A DNA stretch of 42,851 nucleotides. It comes from Thraustochytrium sp. TN22 (Eukaryota; Sar; Bigyra; Thraustochytrida; Thraustochytriidae). Position 1 is the first letter of the stretch. Each line of letters starts with the position of its first letter. The DNA is taken from positions 1 to 42,851 of the forward strand of contig JABLUY010000283.1 of assembly GCA_013306675.1 (NCBI GenBank), in the 5' to 3' direction. Shown here in pieces: positions 29,056-39,900 of this stretch. The position numbers and the translations under genes were made by a program. The notes beneath the pieces were generated by a model. The model saw only the letters and a list, made by a program, of their open reading frames with translations, searched no databases and was not told the origin of the DNA.

Positions 29056-30371
29056 CCTTCCTCCGCTTGCTGCCCGCTGCCGCTGCTGCTGCCCGCGCCC
29101 CTTGCCGCTCTGCCGCCGCGCGCCGCGCTCCCCTCCACTGCTCCGCTCCACTCCCGCCGCCCAGCCGGAGCGGATCGAGCGGCGCGGAGGCCGCCGCCGC
29201 GCGCCCGCCGCCGCCGCGCGGCCTGCCCCCCGCGGGGGGCACGCGCCCGCGCGCCGCCGCCGCGCGCCCGCCGCGCGCCTGCTCGCGCCGCCGCGCCCCG
29301 CCGCCGCCGCGCGCGCGCTGCCCCCGCCGGGGGGCGCCGCGCGCGTCTCGCCGCGCGCCGGCGAAATCGGGCCGCCGCGGCGAGCGCGCGCGAGCACGCC
29401 GCGCGCAGCCGGCCGCGGGCGCCGCGCGGGCGGCGCTTTCGCGGCGCGGGCCGGCCGCGCAGCGCGCCGCGGCGCGGCGCGGGCGCCGCGGCGCAGGCGC
29501 GGGCGCCGCGGCGCAGGCGACGCGAGGCGACGCGACGCGGGGCGAGGCGCCGAGGCGCGGTGCAGGAGCGCGCCCGATTTGGGTGGACGGGAGCTCGAGG
29601 CGCGCGGCGCGCAGCGGACCGGGGCGCGGGACACGCGCAGAGCCGCGCGCGGCGACGGGTCCGGTGCGGGCGCACCCGGGCTGGCGCGCACTGCAGCGTG
29701 GTGCGTGGCACTGCGAACTGCACGGGCCATCATTGATTCACACATGGCAGCTGGCGGATGGAAGCTCGTGAAGTAATGTTGCACAGCCAGGCTGCCTCAG
29801 CTGACTGAGCGCTGCCGCCGCTGCGTGCCTGCGCGCAGCTGAGCCACGGTGCCACGGCGGCCAGCGGCAGCTCGCAGACGGGCGTGAATCAGGCGAGTTG
29901 CGCGGATCCGTGACGTTGCTGGTCTTCGCTCGGTGATGTTGGCGCCAGCCTTGCCTGCCACTGGCAGTGCAATGCTCTGCAGAGTCTGCACTGCCCGTCC
30001 TGCACTGGCCAGGTGGCAGTGCAGTGCTGATCTCTGAGCCAGCGGGCGTCGACAACCAAACAACTCGTGATCGAAGCACGCGTGTCGAAATGCAATTGCC
30101 AGCGCAACGCAAAAGGTGGTTCTGCGTTGCGCAGACCTGGTTCTGCGTTGCACAGGGCTGCGCAACGCAGAACAGGTTCTGCGTTGCGCAAAGCCGTTTC
30201 TTCTCTCTCACTCACTCACTGGCACTGTGAGTTCTTTGCGAGCCTGCTCGCACTGCCTCGCAGCGCTCGGAGCGAGCCCGGGCCGAGTCGTCAACTTGAG
30301 GACGCGTCCAAGACGAACTCCTCGTGCTCGTAGTAGCCACTCTCGCGCCGCGGCGCACTCCTGCTGGGAGC
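29056..30371. promoter_or_regulatory. Divergent upstream region, reductoisomerase / coiled-coil gene
   Basis: This 1316-bp stretch separates two start codons. The reductoisomerase side (29060-29650) is almost pure GC with GCGCC/GCGGC repeats. From about 29700 composition drops abruptly to ordinary. CTCACTGGCA at 30215-30224 is one base from the CTCACTGTCA motif found elsewhere. A cluster of direct and inverted 13-mers lies at 30100-30191. No gene is supported; open frames here are repeat shadows. Confidence 0.5.
30100..30191. repeat. Direct and inverted copies of GGTTCTGCGTTGC
   Basis: Three direct copies lie at 30118, 30139 and 30175. One complete inverted version (GCAACGCAGAAC, about 30162-30173) lies between the last two, and a partial inverted version (GCGCAACGC) is near 30102. 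The copy at 30139 and the inverted copy can form a stem of about 12 bp, extended by flanking CTG/CAG bases. The cluster is about 180-270 bp upstream of the coiled-coil start codon. Confidence 0.88.
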
Positions 30372-32300
30372 ATGGAGGGCCCGCGGCCATGGGCCGGCCT
30401 CGGAGCCTCGGCGAGCCGCCGCCCGCGGCCGCGGAGCAGCAGCACAAGCGCCAGCGCCAGCGCCAGGGCCAGCGCCAGCGCCAGCGCCGCCGCCTACTTC
30501 GCGCACAGTGCCGGCGACGCCAAGCGCAGCGCGAGCGTCATCGAGGCAGTGGGCGAGATCTTCGCAGACTACGCCAGCGGCAGGGCCGACGAGGAGTGCG
30601 AACAGAAGCAGGACGCGCACGCGGCGCTGACGGCGAGCCAGGCCGCGGCCACCAAGGCGGAGCTCACGCGCATCTACGAACTGTGGCAGCACGCAAAGCG
30701 CGAGCTGCAAGCCAAGGCGGGCGAGGTCGAGGACCTGCGCGCCTCAAACGCTGCACTGGCCTCGAACGATGCGCACGCTCACGCGCAAGCCCAAGCTGCA
30801 TCGCACGACGTCAACCTGCTGCGCGAGCGGCTGCGCGCCGCCGCCGAGGAGCGCGCCACGGCCGTGCGCGAGAGCGAGCGCTGGCGCGACAGCTACGACC
30901 AGCTCGCCGCGGAGCTGCATGCCGTGCGCGAGGCGCACCAAGTCGGCCGCAACCGCGTCGCGAGTCTCGAGCACCGCGCGCACGACCTCGAGCACCGCAA
31001 CGAGGCGCTGCGCGCGCAGCTCGGCGACGCGTCCCGCGCGCTCGACGCGGACGCCCAGCTCGTGCAAGATCGCGTCACCATCTTGGAGAAGCGCGCCGAG
31101 GCGCTCGCCGCGCAGCTGGCGCAGGCGCAGGCCGCGCGCGACGCCGCGCAGGCGCAGGTCGACGCGCAGGCAGAGTCGCTGCGTCTCCGCGACGCCGAGG
31201 TGGCGCGCCTCTCGCGAAAGATCGACATCCAGTACCAGGAGCTGCAGAGCGACGCGCGCGCCGCCTCGCGCCAGCACCAGCGCGAGACCCAGGTGCGCAT
31301 CGACCACCTCCGCGCCGACAACGCGCGTCTGCTCACGCTCCTGCGCGCCACGCCTGCGTATCGCGGCCTGTTCCCGCACGCCGACGCCTCGGACGACCTC
31401 GGCCTCGTCTACGTGCCTGAGGCCTCTGCAGCAGCGGCGCGCTCCTGCCACGACGCCTGCAAGTCGCCGCGCGCCGCGTCGGCCGCCTCGCCGCGGTCCA
31501 GGTCGCCGCGCCCCAAGTCGCCGTGCCAGGCATCCCGGGCGCCTCGCGACGAGCTTGCCTCGCTGCAGGCGGCCTACGGAAACCTTCTCCCGCACGACCG
31601 CGCCGCCACCGCGTCTGCCGCCGAGGAGCTCTCACGCCACTGGGTGCCGGCCGAGGCCGCGCGCATCGTGGCGGCCTTCCGCAGTCGCCACCTAGGGCCG
31701 GATGCCTCGGCCGACGTCCTTGCGCATGCCTTGCTGCGCGATCTCAACACGGTGTACCACGCACAGACCGCCAAACATCTCCAGCGTCAGAAGGAGCGCC
31801 ACCAGCGCCGCATGCACGACCTCAAACGCCGCTCGCAGCAGCAGACCCCGTATGAGGATGTTATGCAGCGCCAGCGTGCAGCGAGGACCGGCCGACCCGG
31901 CTCGAGCGCCACCGGGCTCACCCTTGCCGGCTGCCTTGAAGAGATCGACCGCCTTCACGACCACATTCGCGGCCTCTCAGACGAGCGTGTCGGACTGCAG
32001 GCCCGCTTGGACGAGGCCCTCGCCGCGCCACCGCCACCGCCGCTGCCGCCGGCTTCCCCGGGGCTTGCTTCAGCCGACCTGGCGGATCTGGCGGACCTCG
32101 CAAAGCTCGCTGACCTCGCCATCAAGATGGACGCCCGCATGCGTGATTGCATGAAGCGGGTCGCCCATTTGCATGCTTCGCATGCTGGCGATCCAGACCT
32201 CGTGCACCTGCTCGACCGTGCCCACGCAGCGATGATGGAGGACCTCGCCGCTCTTCTTGCCGACTTGCAGGTCGCCTTGCGCCGTGTTCAAGCAATCTGA
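30372..32300 (+). CDS. Long coiled-coil protein, no family recognised
   Basis: This is a 642-residue protein. After a Ser/Ala/Arg-rich N terminus (1-50) it is almost all helix, with heptad coiled coil from about 95 to 320: ELTRIYELWQHAKRELQAKA, VNLLRERLRAAAEERATAVR, VGRNRVASLEHRAHDLEHRN and LRLRDAEVARLSRKIDIQYQ. A Ser/Pro/Arg/Lys stretch (SPRSRSPRPKSP, about 370-390) divides it from a second helical part with QRQKERHQRRMHDLKRRSQQ, then PYEDVMQRQ and a final helical bundle with a 3-residue periodic run (ADLADLADLAKLADL). There is no catalytic motif, signal or membrane span. Such proteins are common in centrioles and cilia, and the window has CFAP57, but a ciliary role is only a guess. The ATG at 30372 is the first in frame that I can identify. 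Confidence 0.78.
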   Translation: MEGPRPWAGLGASASRRPRPRSSSTSASASARASASASAAAYFAHSAGDAKRSASVIEAVGEIFADYASGRADEECEQKQDAHAALTASQAAATKAELTRIYELWQHAKRELQAKAGEVEDLRASNAALASNDAHAHAQAQAASHDVNLLRERLRAAAEERATAVRESERWRDSYDQLAAELHAVREAHQVGRNRVASLEHRAHDLEHRNEALRAQLGDASRALDADAQLVQDRVTILEKRAEALAAQLAQAQAARDAAQAQVDAQAESLRLRDAEVARLSRKIDIQYQELQSDARAASRQHQRETQVRIDHLRADNARLLTLLRATPAYRGLFPHADASDDLGLVYVPEASAAAARSCHDACKSPRAASAASPRSRSPRPKSPCQASRAPRDELASLQAAYGNLLPHDRAATASAAEELSRHWVPAEAARIVAAFRSRHLGPDASADVLAHALLRDLNTVYHAQTAKHLQRQKERHQRRMHDLKRRSQQQTPYEDVMQRQRAARTGRPGSSATGLTLAGCLEEIDRLHDHIRGLSDERVGLQARLDEALAAPPPPPLPPASPGLASADLADLADLAKLADLAIKMDARMRDCMKRVAHLHASHAGDPDLVHLLDRAHAAMMEDLAALLADLQVALRRVQAI

Positions 32301-32646
32301 GCACGGACATTTTCGAAAGGAGAACGAGGAGGAGGAAACGGAAACGGAAACGAAGACGAAGACGAAGACAAAAACAAAAGGTGGTGAGTGAGTGTCTTTG
32401 CTGCTGCGACAAGTTTGCTGCTGCGACAAGAGAAGGCAAAGGAGAAGAAGAAAAGAGCAATGAAGATTTGTATTGTGTGCGTGTGTGGTGATGATCTTAC
32501 GTACAGCTGCGGAAGGGACAAGGGAATGGCAACTCGAGTTCTGTGGCGCATGGCCCGAGGCGCGGGCCACGAGCTAGCTCACTCGCTTGCTCACTCGCTT
32601 GCTCGCTCGCTTGCTCGCTCGCTTGCTCGCTCGCTTGCTCGCTACC
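32301..32646. other. Convergent 3' region of the coiled-coil and Lon genes
   Basis: This contains a GGAAACG/GAAGACG-rich purine tract (32330-32375), two CTGCTGCGACAAG direct copies near 32400 and 32418, and the 12-bp array at 32580-32642 next to the Lon stop codon. No gene is seen. Confidence 0.6.
32580..32642. repeat. 12-bp array (CGCTCGCTTGCT)n directly after the Lon stop codon
   Basis: There are five near-identical 12-bp units: two CACTCGCTTGCT followed by three CGCTCGCTTGCT. The array begins 4-5 bp beyond the Lon stop codon on the minus strand. Because 12 is a multiple of three, the Lon frame through it is open and would read repeating EQAS, but the preceding TGA ends the protein. Confidence 0.92.
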
Positions 32647-35592
32647 TCAGAGGTTAGACTCGAGGATGACGGGGCCGCAGCGGTCGCGCGCGGACCAGTT
32701 GGACGAGGGCTGGTCCGGGTTGCGCGAGGTGGGCGGGATGCGCGGGTCCATGGAGGCCGCGGCGGCCGCCTTGTCGGCCTCCTTGGCCTCCTTGGCGCGG
32801 GCGGCCACCTCGCGCAGCCAGCGCGGCACCGAGACCTTCTGAGAGGTCTCAAAGAGCTCGGCCATGGCGGCGACGATGTTGTCGACGAAGATGATGTCGA
32901 GGTCGCGGCGCACCTCGTCCGGGATCTCAGCCACGTCCTTCTCGTTCCGCTTGGGCAGGACGACGCGCGCCAGGCCGGCGCGGTGCGCCGCGATGACCTT
33001 CTCCTTGATGCCGCCCACCGGCAGCACGAGACCGCGCAGCGTGATCTCGCCCGTGCAGGCGGTGTCGGCGCGCACGCAGCGCCCGGAGAGAGCGCTGAGG
33101 ATGGAGGCCGTGACGGCGACGCCTGCCGACGGGCCATCCTTGGGTACGGCGCCGGCCGGGAAGTGCACGTGCAGGTCCGCGCGCGAGATGGCGGTCTGCA
33201 GGTCGACGCCGAGCTCCGACAGGCTGTCGAGGCCAAGCTCGTGCAGGTTGCCGCGCACGAAGCTGAGCGCCGCGCGCACGCTCTCGGACATGGTCTCGCC
33301 GAGACGGCCAGTCAGCTGCACGCGGCCGGTGCCGCGGTGCAGCCAGGACTCGATGAAGAGGATCTCGCCGCCCACCGAGGTCCAGGCCAGCCCGGTGGAC
33401 ACGCCCGGAACGGCGGTGCGCTGCGCGATTTCCGACTCGTACTTGGGCGGGCCGAGGACCGACTCCACAACCTCGGGCGTGATGAGAAGCGCCTTGAAGG
33501 AGTCCTCTAGCACAAGAGGCAGCAGCTGCTCCTCGCGGTCGTCAGCAGCAGCAGCAGCACCAGCAGCACCAGCAGCAGCGGCAGCAGCAGTAGACGTGTC
33601 AGACGCCTCCGACGCCTCAACAGCCTCGACTGCCTCGGCGGCAGGGTCCTCCTGTGGGTTCTGCGCACCGGCGGCGGCGCGGTCCAGCGAAAGGCGGCGG
33701 TCCCGCGACTCGGCCACCTTGACGGCGGCATAGCGGCACAGCGCCGCGACCTCGCGGTCCAGATTGCGCACGCCGGCCTCGCGCGTGTACGAACCGATGA
33801 TCTTGTCGACGGCAGACGGGGTGAACTCGATGTGCCCTTGATCAATGCCGTGGCGCTCCATCTGCTTGGGGATGAGGTGCTGCACGGCGATCTGGTGCTT
33901 CTCCGACATGGTGTAGCCAGGGAGCTCAATGACCTCCATGCGGTCCAGGAGCGGGCCAGGGATGGTGTCGAGACGGTTGGCCGTGGCGATGAAGAGCACC
34001 TTGCTAAGGTCGTACGGCACGTTCAGGTAGTGGTCGACGAATTTGTCGTTCTGCTCCGGGTCCAGCACCTCGAGCAGTGCCGAGCCCGGGTCGCCACGCG
34101 TGTCGCGGCCCAGCTTGTCGATCTCGTCCAGCAGAATGACTGGGTTCTCCGTGCCGGCCTTCTTGAGCGTGGTGATGATGTTGCCCGGCAGCGCGCCAAT
34201 GTAAGTGCGGCGGTGGCCGCGGATCTCCGCCTCGTCGCGCACGCCGCCCAGCGCCAGGCGCCGGAAGGCGCGGCCAAGCGACTCCGCCACACTCTTGCCC
34301 AGAGAGGTCTTGCCCACGCCAGGCGGGCCGGCCAGGCACAAGATCGGGCCCTTCATGTCGTTCTTGAGCGACCGCACGGCCAAAAATTCCACGATGCGCG
34401 TCTTGACCTTATCCAGCGCGTGGTGGTCCGCGTCCAGCTGCGCGCGAGCATGGCCAATGTCCAGGTTGTCGCGAGTGGTGCGGCCCCACGGCAGCTCCGC
34501 CATCAGCTCCAGGTAGGCCCGGATGACCGCGTACTCGGGCTGCGAGGGCTGCATCTGCTTGAGCCGCGCCAGATCGCGGTCCGCCACCTGGCGCGGCTCC
34601 TCCGGCAGCGGCGTCTCCGCCAGCTTGCGCTCCAGCACCTCCACCTCGTCCTCCTCCGCCTCGGCGCCGCCCTTGCCGCTCATCTGGCCCAGCTCCTCGT
34701 TGATGGCGCGCAGCTGCTGCCGCAAGTAGTACTCGCGCTGCGACGTCTTCAGCTTGCCCTCCACCTCGTTCTGAATCTTGTCGCTCATGCGGAAGACCTC
34801 CACCTGCCGGTTCAGGAGCTCCATCGTGCGCCGCAGCCGCCGCGCCAGCTGCCGCTCCGCCAGCACGCGCTGCTTCTCCTCCACCGACGCCTCCAGGTTG
34901 GCGGCCAGGAGGTCCGCCAGCCGCCCCGGCGACGCGCGGTCCAGATTGTCCAGCACCTCCTTGGTCTTCTTGCCCAGCGGCGAGTTGCGCTTGCGCTGCA
35001 GCTCCATGAGCTCGCGCGCGATGTCGCGCACGTTGATGGCCAGCGCGCGCACCTCCGTGTCGTCCGCCGAACCCAGGTCGCCCGTCCACGCCACCTGCGC
35101 CACATGGAACGGCTCCGTGCGCACCACGCGCTCCACTTCCATGCGCGACACGCCCTCCACCAGCAGCGTGAACTGGAAGCTCGACGAGTCCTTGCCGTTG
35201 ATGCGCGACAGCTGCAGCACGCGCGCCACCGTGCCGGCCTTGTAGCACGTCAGCGCCTCCGCCTCGTCCGCCACCTCCACCACCTCCAGCTCCTCCTGCG
35301 CCTGATCCGCCTCCTCCAGCACCTTGTTGGGCGGCCCGCTCAGCTTCTTCTTCTTGGCGGCGGCGTTACCGCCCTTGTCGCCAGCCTCGTCGCCCTCCAG
35401 CTGCACCGTCGTCACGGCCAGCAGGGCGCCCTTCTTGAACGAGCGCGCCGCGCCATCCCAGATGGACTCCACCAGCCGCACGCTCTTGGGCCTCCCGATC
35501 TGCAGCCGCAGCAGCACGCCCGGCAGCAGGACACGCCGCCGGATCGTCAGCAGCGGCAGCTGCGTCGGCTTGCTGCTGCCGCTGCTCGCCAT
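32647..35592 (-). CDS. LONP2: Peroxisomal-type Lon protease (LONP2-like)
   Basis: This ATP-dependent AAA+ serine protease has 981 residues. The LON substrate-binding domain starts at residue 12 ([20 protein letters not shown]) with no transit peptide before it. The AAA+ module has Walker [14 protein letters not shown] (about 420), Walker [15 protein letters not shown] (about 483) and [20 protein letters not shown]. The protease domain has the catalytic Ser in [12 protein letters not shown] (near 820) and the catalytic Lys in [17 protein letters not shown] (near 860). The C terminus is ...ILESNL; SNL fits the relaxed PTS1 pattern, matching the SKL end of peroxisomal Lon in animals and plants. 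Peroxisomal matrix quality control is therefore the likely role. Two lineage-specific inserts are seen: Lys/acidic near 67-100 and Ala-rich acidic near 645-690. Confidence 0.95.
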   Translation of the reverse strand: MASSGSSKPTQLPLLTIRRRVLLPGVLLRLQIGRPKSVRLVESIWDGAARSFKKGALLAVTTVQLEGDEAGDKGGNAAAKKKKLSGPPNKVLEEADQAQEELEVVEVADEAEALTCYKAGTVARVLQLSRINGKDSSSFQFTLLVEGVSRMEVERVVRTEPFHVAQVAWTGDLGSADDTEVRALAINVRDIARELMELQRKRNSPLGKKTKEVLDNLDRASPGRLADLLAANLEASVEEKQRVLAERQLARRLRRTMELLNRQVEVFRMSDKIQNEVEGKLKTSQREYYLRQQLRAINEELGQMSGKGGAEAEEDEVEVLERKLAETPLPEEPRQVADRDLARLKQMQPSQPEYAVIRAYLELMAELPWGRTTRDNLDIGHARAQLDADHHALDKVKTRIVEFLAVRSLKNDMKGPILCLAGPPGVGKTSLGKSVAESLGRAFRRLALGGVRDEAEIRGHRRTYIGALPGNIITTLKKAGTENPVILLDEIDKLGRDTRGDPGSALLEVLDPEQNDKFVDHYLNVPYDLSKVLFIATANRLDTIPGPLLDRMEVIELPGYTMSEKHQIAVQHLIPKQMERHGIDQGHIEFTPSAVDKIIGSYTREAGVRNLDREVAALCRYAAVKVAESRDRRLSLDRAAAGAQNPQEDPAAEAVEAVEASEASDTSTAAAAAAGAAGAAAAADDREEQLLPLVLEDSFKALLITPEVVESVLGPPKYESEIAQRTAVPGVSTGLAWTSVGGEILFIESWLHRGTGRVQLTGRLGETMSESVRAALSFVRGNLHELGLDSLSELGVDLQTAISRADLHVHFPAGAVPKDGPSAGVAVTASILSALSGRCVRADTACTGEITLRGLVLPVGGIKEKVIAAHRAGLARVVLPKRNEKDVAEIPDEVRRDLDIIFVDNIVAAMAELFETSQKVSVPRWLREVAARAKEAKEADKAAAAASMDPRIPPTSRNPDQPSSNWSARDRCGPVILESNL

Positions 35593-36973
35593 CTTCTCCC
35601 TCTTTCTCCGCCCGCGCGGCGCCGCTCCGGCCTCCCCTCTCCGCCTCTGCTGCTGCTCGCGCTCGCTCTCGCGCTCTGCGCCTCGCCGCGCCTCGCCTCG
35701 CCGCGCCGCGCCGCGCCGCGCCGCGCCTGTTCGCGCCCTTGCGCGTGCTTCCGGCCCTCAGCTGGGCCGCCGCGCCCTCGCTCCGCCGCGCCGCGCCGCG
35801 CCGCGCCGCGCTCGCTCGCTGCCTCGCGCCCGGGCCCTCCGCGCCGGGGCTCTCCGCGCGCGCCGCCGCGCCTCGCCGCCGCCGCCGCCGCTCTCTCCCG
35901 CGCGCGCGCCGCCGCCGACCTTGGTCTGCTGCCGCCGGGGCGGGACGGAGGGATGATTCGAGCGAAGCGCGAAGGGATGCGCGAATGAATTTCGAAAATC
36001 CGCGCTTCCCGCCGCTTCGCGCGGGCCGCCGCCGCCGCCGCGCGCGCGCGGGCCGCCGGGCCTCGCGCCTGCTGCCTGCCTGCCTGCCTGCCTGCTGCTG
36101 CTGCTGGCCGCCTGGCCGCCGCCGCCGCCGCGCGTCGGGCTCGCCGCCGCGTTCGAAACTGCTCGGGCGCGCCGAGGAAATGTACACGCACGAGGAGGTA
36201 GGGCTCGTCTCCCTTCTCGAAGGCAGACCCCCAGCTCAGCTGCACCGCAGCGCCTCGCGGGCGGACGGCTCCGCGGAGGCGAGGCGAAGGCCGACGCCTG
36301 CCGGCCTCGCGGTCGCCACCTGTGCGTGCAGGAGTACCTTTCCTTTCTCGTTGTCGGGCCCGATTTCTTGACCGACCTCACTGTCAGCCAGCTCAACTCC
36401 AAGTCGCGAAAGTCTGGGACGAGGCGCAGAGGCCGCGCGCGCCCGTGGCCGCCGCCCTAGCCGTGGCCGAGGCGTACATCTCAGGCTGGCAAGGCTGCCT
36501 TCGTCCTCCTGCCGATGGCGACTTGGATGATGCCGTGGCCGCGCGAGCTGAGACTGCTCGCCGACCATGGCCACCTCCTTCAAGTTTACTATCGTGCGCC
36601 AGGCCGCGGGGACGCGCCCCAACGGGCACGACTAGCCCCCCGAACCTTTACTCTAGCGCAGAAGAGGCAGAGGTAAGGGTCTTGACTTGGGCGCCCTTGC
36701 AGAGGCTTCCGGAAAGGGCCGAGGCCACAGCAGCCATCACCAGCTTGGTCAGCCGTGGGGATGGAGTACGCGCACAGAAAGCGAACCAGGACGACGGTTG
36801 ATGATGCCGCCAAGTGCGGGGCTCGACCCTGTCGAATCTGCCACCGCACAGCACAGCACAGGACAGGACAGGACAGCACAGCCACAGCGCAGCACAGCAC
36901 AGCGATCACAGCATCAGCACAGCACAGTGAGCACAGCATCGGGCGTCAGCGGTCAAGGTCTGCAAGATGTTTA
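35593..36973. other. Intergenic region between Lon and the GT4-fusion gene
   Basis: This stretch of 1381 bp is upstream of Lon. From 35593 to 36130 it is a run of CGCCG/GCCTC pentamers and GCC triplets. At 36070-36092 there is (CCTG)n. CTCACTGTCA is at 36377-36386. From 36846 to 36935 is a CACAG array. A 22-codon open frame with a good start context at 36567 is too short to support. No gene is called. Confidence 0.55.
36846..36935. repeat. CACAG pentanucleotide array
   Basis: CACAG and GACAG units alternate at a mostly 5-bp period with short interruptions (CCACAG, GCGCAG, ATCACAG). It lies just downstream of the GT4-fusion stop codon (minus strand), probably in or beyond its 3' UTR. Confidence 0.9.
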
Positions 36974-39900
36974 TTATTCCGGATTGACCTGAGCCAAGAG
37001 CGCGCCGGCAATGCCGAGAGCGGCAGGCTGCCAGGAAGACCAGTGCGAGAGCGCGCGGGCGCGGCCGAGGGCGAGGCGCGAGGCGCGGGCCGCGGCGGGC
37101 TCCTCGTGCAGGCGTTGGAGAACGTCGGCCACGGCGTGCGGGCTGGTGGGATCGTCCACGACAAAGGCCACATCCTCGGACGCCACCTCGATGGACGCGC
37201 GGTTGGACCGCACGAGGACGACCGGGCACCCCGCGGCCATAGCCTCCGCAACGGGAAGACCAAAGCCTTCCTTGAGCGAGAGGTAGAGCAAGGCGCGCGC
37301 CTGTGCATAGAGCTGCGCGAGCGCCTCGTCCGATTCTACGTGGGCTAGGTGCTCCAGCGTAGCGCCCGCCTGCGCCGCGGCATCACACTCCTCCGCAGTG
37401 GGCGGCGGCCCGCCCACCAAGCGCACATGCGAGGGGAGCCCACGCGCCGTCATCTCGGCAAGCGACCCAAAGAGCACGCCGCCCCCCTTGTAGCCATGGC
37501 GCTGGCCAACGAGGAGCCAATGCGGCGCTTGCGGCGCCTGCATCTCAGAGGACGGCCGGAAAAGGACCGCGTCGACGGCCAGCGGCACGACGACCGGCGA
37601 AGGCGCGACGCCATGAAAAAACTCGAGCAGGTCATCCGCCGTAGCCTGCGAGACCGCCACGAGCGCCGCGGCGCCCTGGAGCGCACGCTGCTTGGCCACC
37701 CACTCGCCCTGCGCGAGGTCCCAGCCCAGCGCCTCGGGGGTCATGTCATGTACCAGCACGACGGTTGGCGTGCCTGGGCAGCGCGTGTACAAAGTGCTCA
37801 CCATGGCGCGCGCGCCGACGCGGGCGCATACGTCGGCCATGGCGGCCTCGGCCTCCAACGGGGCCGAAATGTCCCAGAGCGGCGCAAAGCTCACGTCCAC
37901 GAGGCCGCGCCGCGCGAGGTCGGCGGCCACAGCGGCGAAGGCGGCCGGCCGGCGTGTGGCCGGCGCGCCGCGGAGGACGAGGTGGAGCCTGACGTGCCGC
38001 GCGCGCAGCTCCTCGACCAGCAGGGGCAGCACCTGCGTCCAAACGCGGAGGATGCCGCCGTGCAGGGACTGCTGCGCCACCACACCGTCCATGACCACGA
38101 CAGGCCACGAGGCGGCCTCCTCGACCTCGATGTCTTCGTCGTTCTCGTCGACAGGGCCTTCCTCGCTCAGCACGGCGCAGTCGTCCGCAGCGACCCAGTG
38201 GTTGTGCTCGAGCGCGGCGAGCCTAGGCGGGTCGAAGGCGAGCCAGACGAGTTCTCCTCTGCTCGGTGGTGCGGCCGCACGCCATGCGCGGACGCCCGCG
38301 CGGGCGAAGGACCCGCACGCCAGACCGCCACGCGGCGACATGCCGAGACCAGTCGCTGCCCTGCCCAGCGCATCCGCGGACCAGTGCTCGCCCACGTCGA
38401 TGCGCAGGATGGTGCAGGCACGCTGCTGCATGCCGGCCAGCGCGTGCGAGGCCATCTCGCGCTCGTCCAACCAGGCCTCGGGGACGCGGCGCGACCGGTG
38501 CACGAAGACTTGGTCTGGGTAGAAGGCTCGAAATTGGCCAAACGCAGCATCACAAAAGTCTCTGCCGCCGCGACTCGGCGCCATGACAAGGTGCCACTCC
38601 CAGTCCACGCCGTGCGAGACTGCAGCAGCTTGCAGCGTGCGGGCCGTGCGACGGAAAAACACCCCCTCATCGCCGTGCACCTGCACGGTGAAGACGCAAA
38701 GGCGCCCGGCACCCTCGTCGCCACGCGGCTGTGTGTTCGTACCACCGACGGCGACCGCGCGTGTTCCGTGTTGTGAGAATAGCTGAGCGCTGATGGCCTC
38801 GCCGACAGCACCCTTGGCCGCGATGAGCTCCCCTCGCCACGGCAGCGAGTCAAGCCGGTGACAGCGCGCCGAGCCCAGGCGCGCAGCCGCGACCACGCAG
38901 AGTCTAGCGTCCGTGGACTCCAAGATCGCGGGCGGTCCGGTCACCACGACCGAGGATTGCCCGAGGACGATGCTGACCTGGTCCTCCGAGTCGTTTCCGC
39001 CACGACGAGCCGCGGACGCCGCAGCCGCCTGGGTCCGAAGCAGGGCCGTGGTGACCGCGTCGGGCGGTGCAAGGGTGGCGAGCGAGACCGTACGTCGCAG
39101 TGGCCGGGGGTCCAACGTCAGTGCGTGTGCAAGGCTGTCGCGAAGGAGATCTCTGACGCAAGGCTCCTCGACGACGAGGTCGGCGAGGAGCGCACCGCAG
39201 CAGGTCGGGTCCAGCGCTAGCGCGGCGACGAGCATGTAGGCGCGGTCGCAGGCGTCTGTGGCGAGCGCGACAGCGACCACGAGGCGACTTGGAGAGCGCT
39301 CAAGGCGCGCCAGTTCGACGAGCGCGCCGGCTTCGCCAGGCACGGTCGCGAGCACACGAAGCGCGTCTGCGCGAGGCGTGGTGCGCTGAAGTGGGGTGGG
39401 CTTTGCGGCGTCCACGATAATGGAGTCGGCCCCGTGCGGGTGGCTGCGCGCCGATGCACGGATGTGTCCCCAGCGCTTCGGGTGCTCGTGTGCGTCGGCT
39501 GCCCAGGGCTCAAGCTGCAAGCCGTAAGCTTCGAGCGTGCGCGTCTCAGTGAAGCCCGCGGCGCGCAGCAGCCGCACGAGACTGCGCGCCGAGAAGCGCA
39601 CGAGATGCTCGGGCCGCGATGGCTCGAGCGACGAGGGCACCGCAATGCGCAGGTAGCCTTGCGCAGGCTCGAGATGCCGTGCTGCCAAGGCGGCGGCGCG
39701 CAGGCCTTGCACGAGGTCGAGGTGTTGCCAGAGGTGCTCGGCGAGGAGGGCGTCGGCTTGCACGAGGCCAAGCGCCGCGGTCCATGCTGCCTCGGAGGCG
39801 ACGTCGAGCGCCTCGCGTGGCGCCGCGAGCCAGCCGGCTTGCACGTGCGTCTCGCAGGCGCCGAGCGCCACGCGGACGGCCTCGCCGCGTCTGGCGGCCA

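Noticed and set aside
19395-30030. Dispersed repeat shared by 19403-19441 and (inverted) 30005-30030
   Set aside because: Similarity is limited to GGCCAGSTGGCAGTGCAGTG, which is largely a TGCAG simple repeat, and flanks do not match.
32574-32646. C-terminal extension of Lon through the EQAS-encoding repeat
   Set aside because: A TGA in the Lon frame precedes the repeat, and the protein already ends in a PTS1-like SNL.
36567-36635. 22-codon open frame with good start context (ACCATGG) between Lon and the GT4 fusion
   Set aside because: Too short, ends in TAG unlike every other gene here, and has no recognisable homology. A GTAAGG...GCAG pair downstream is probably chance.
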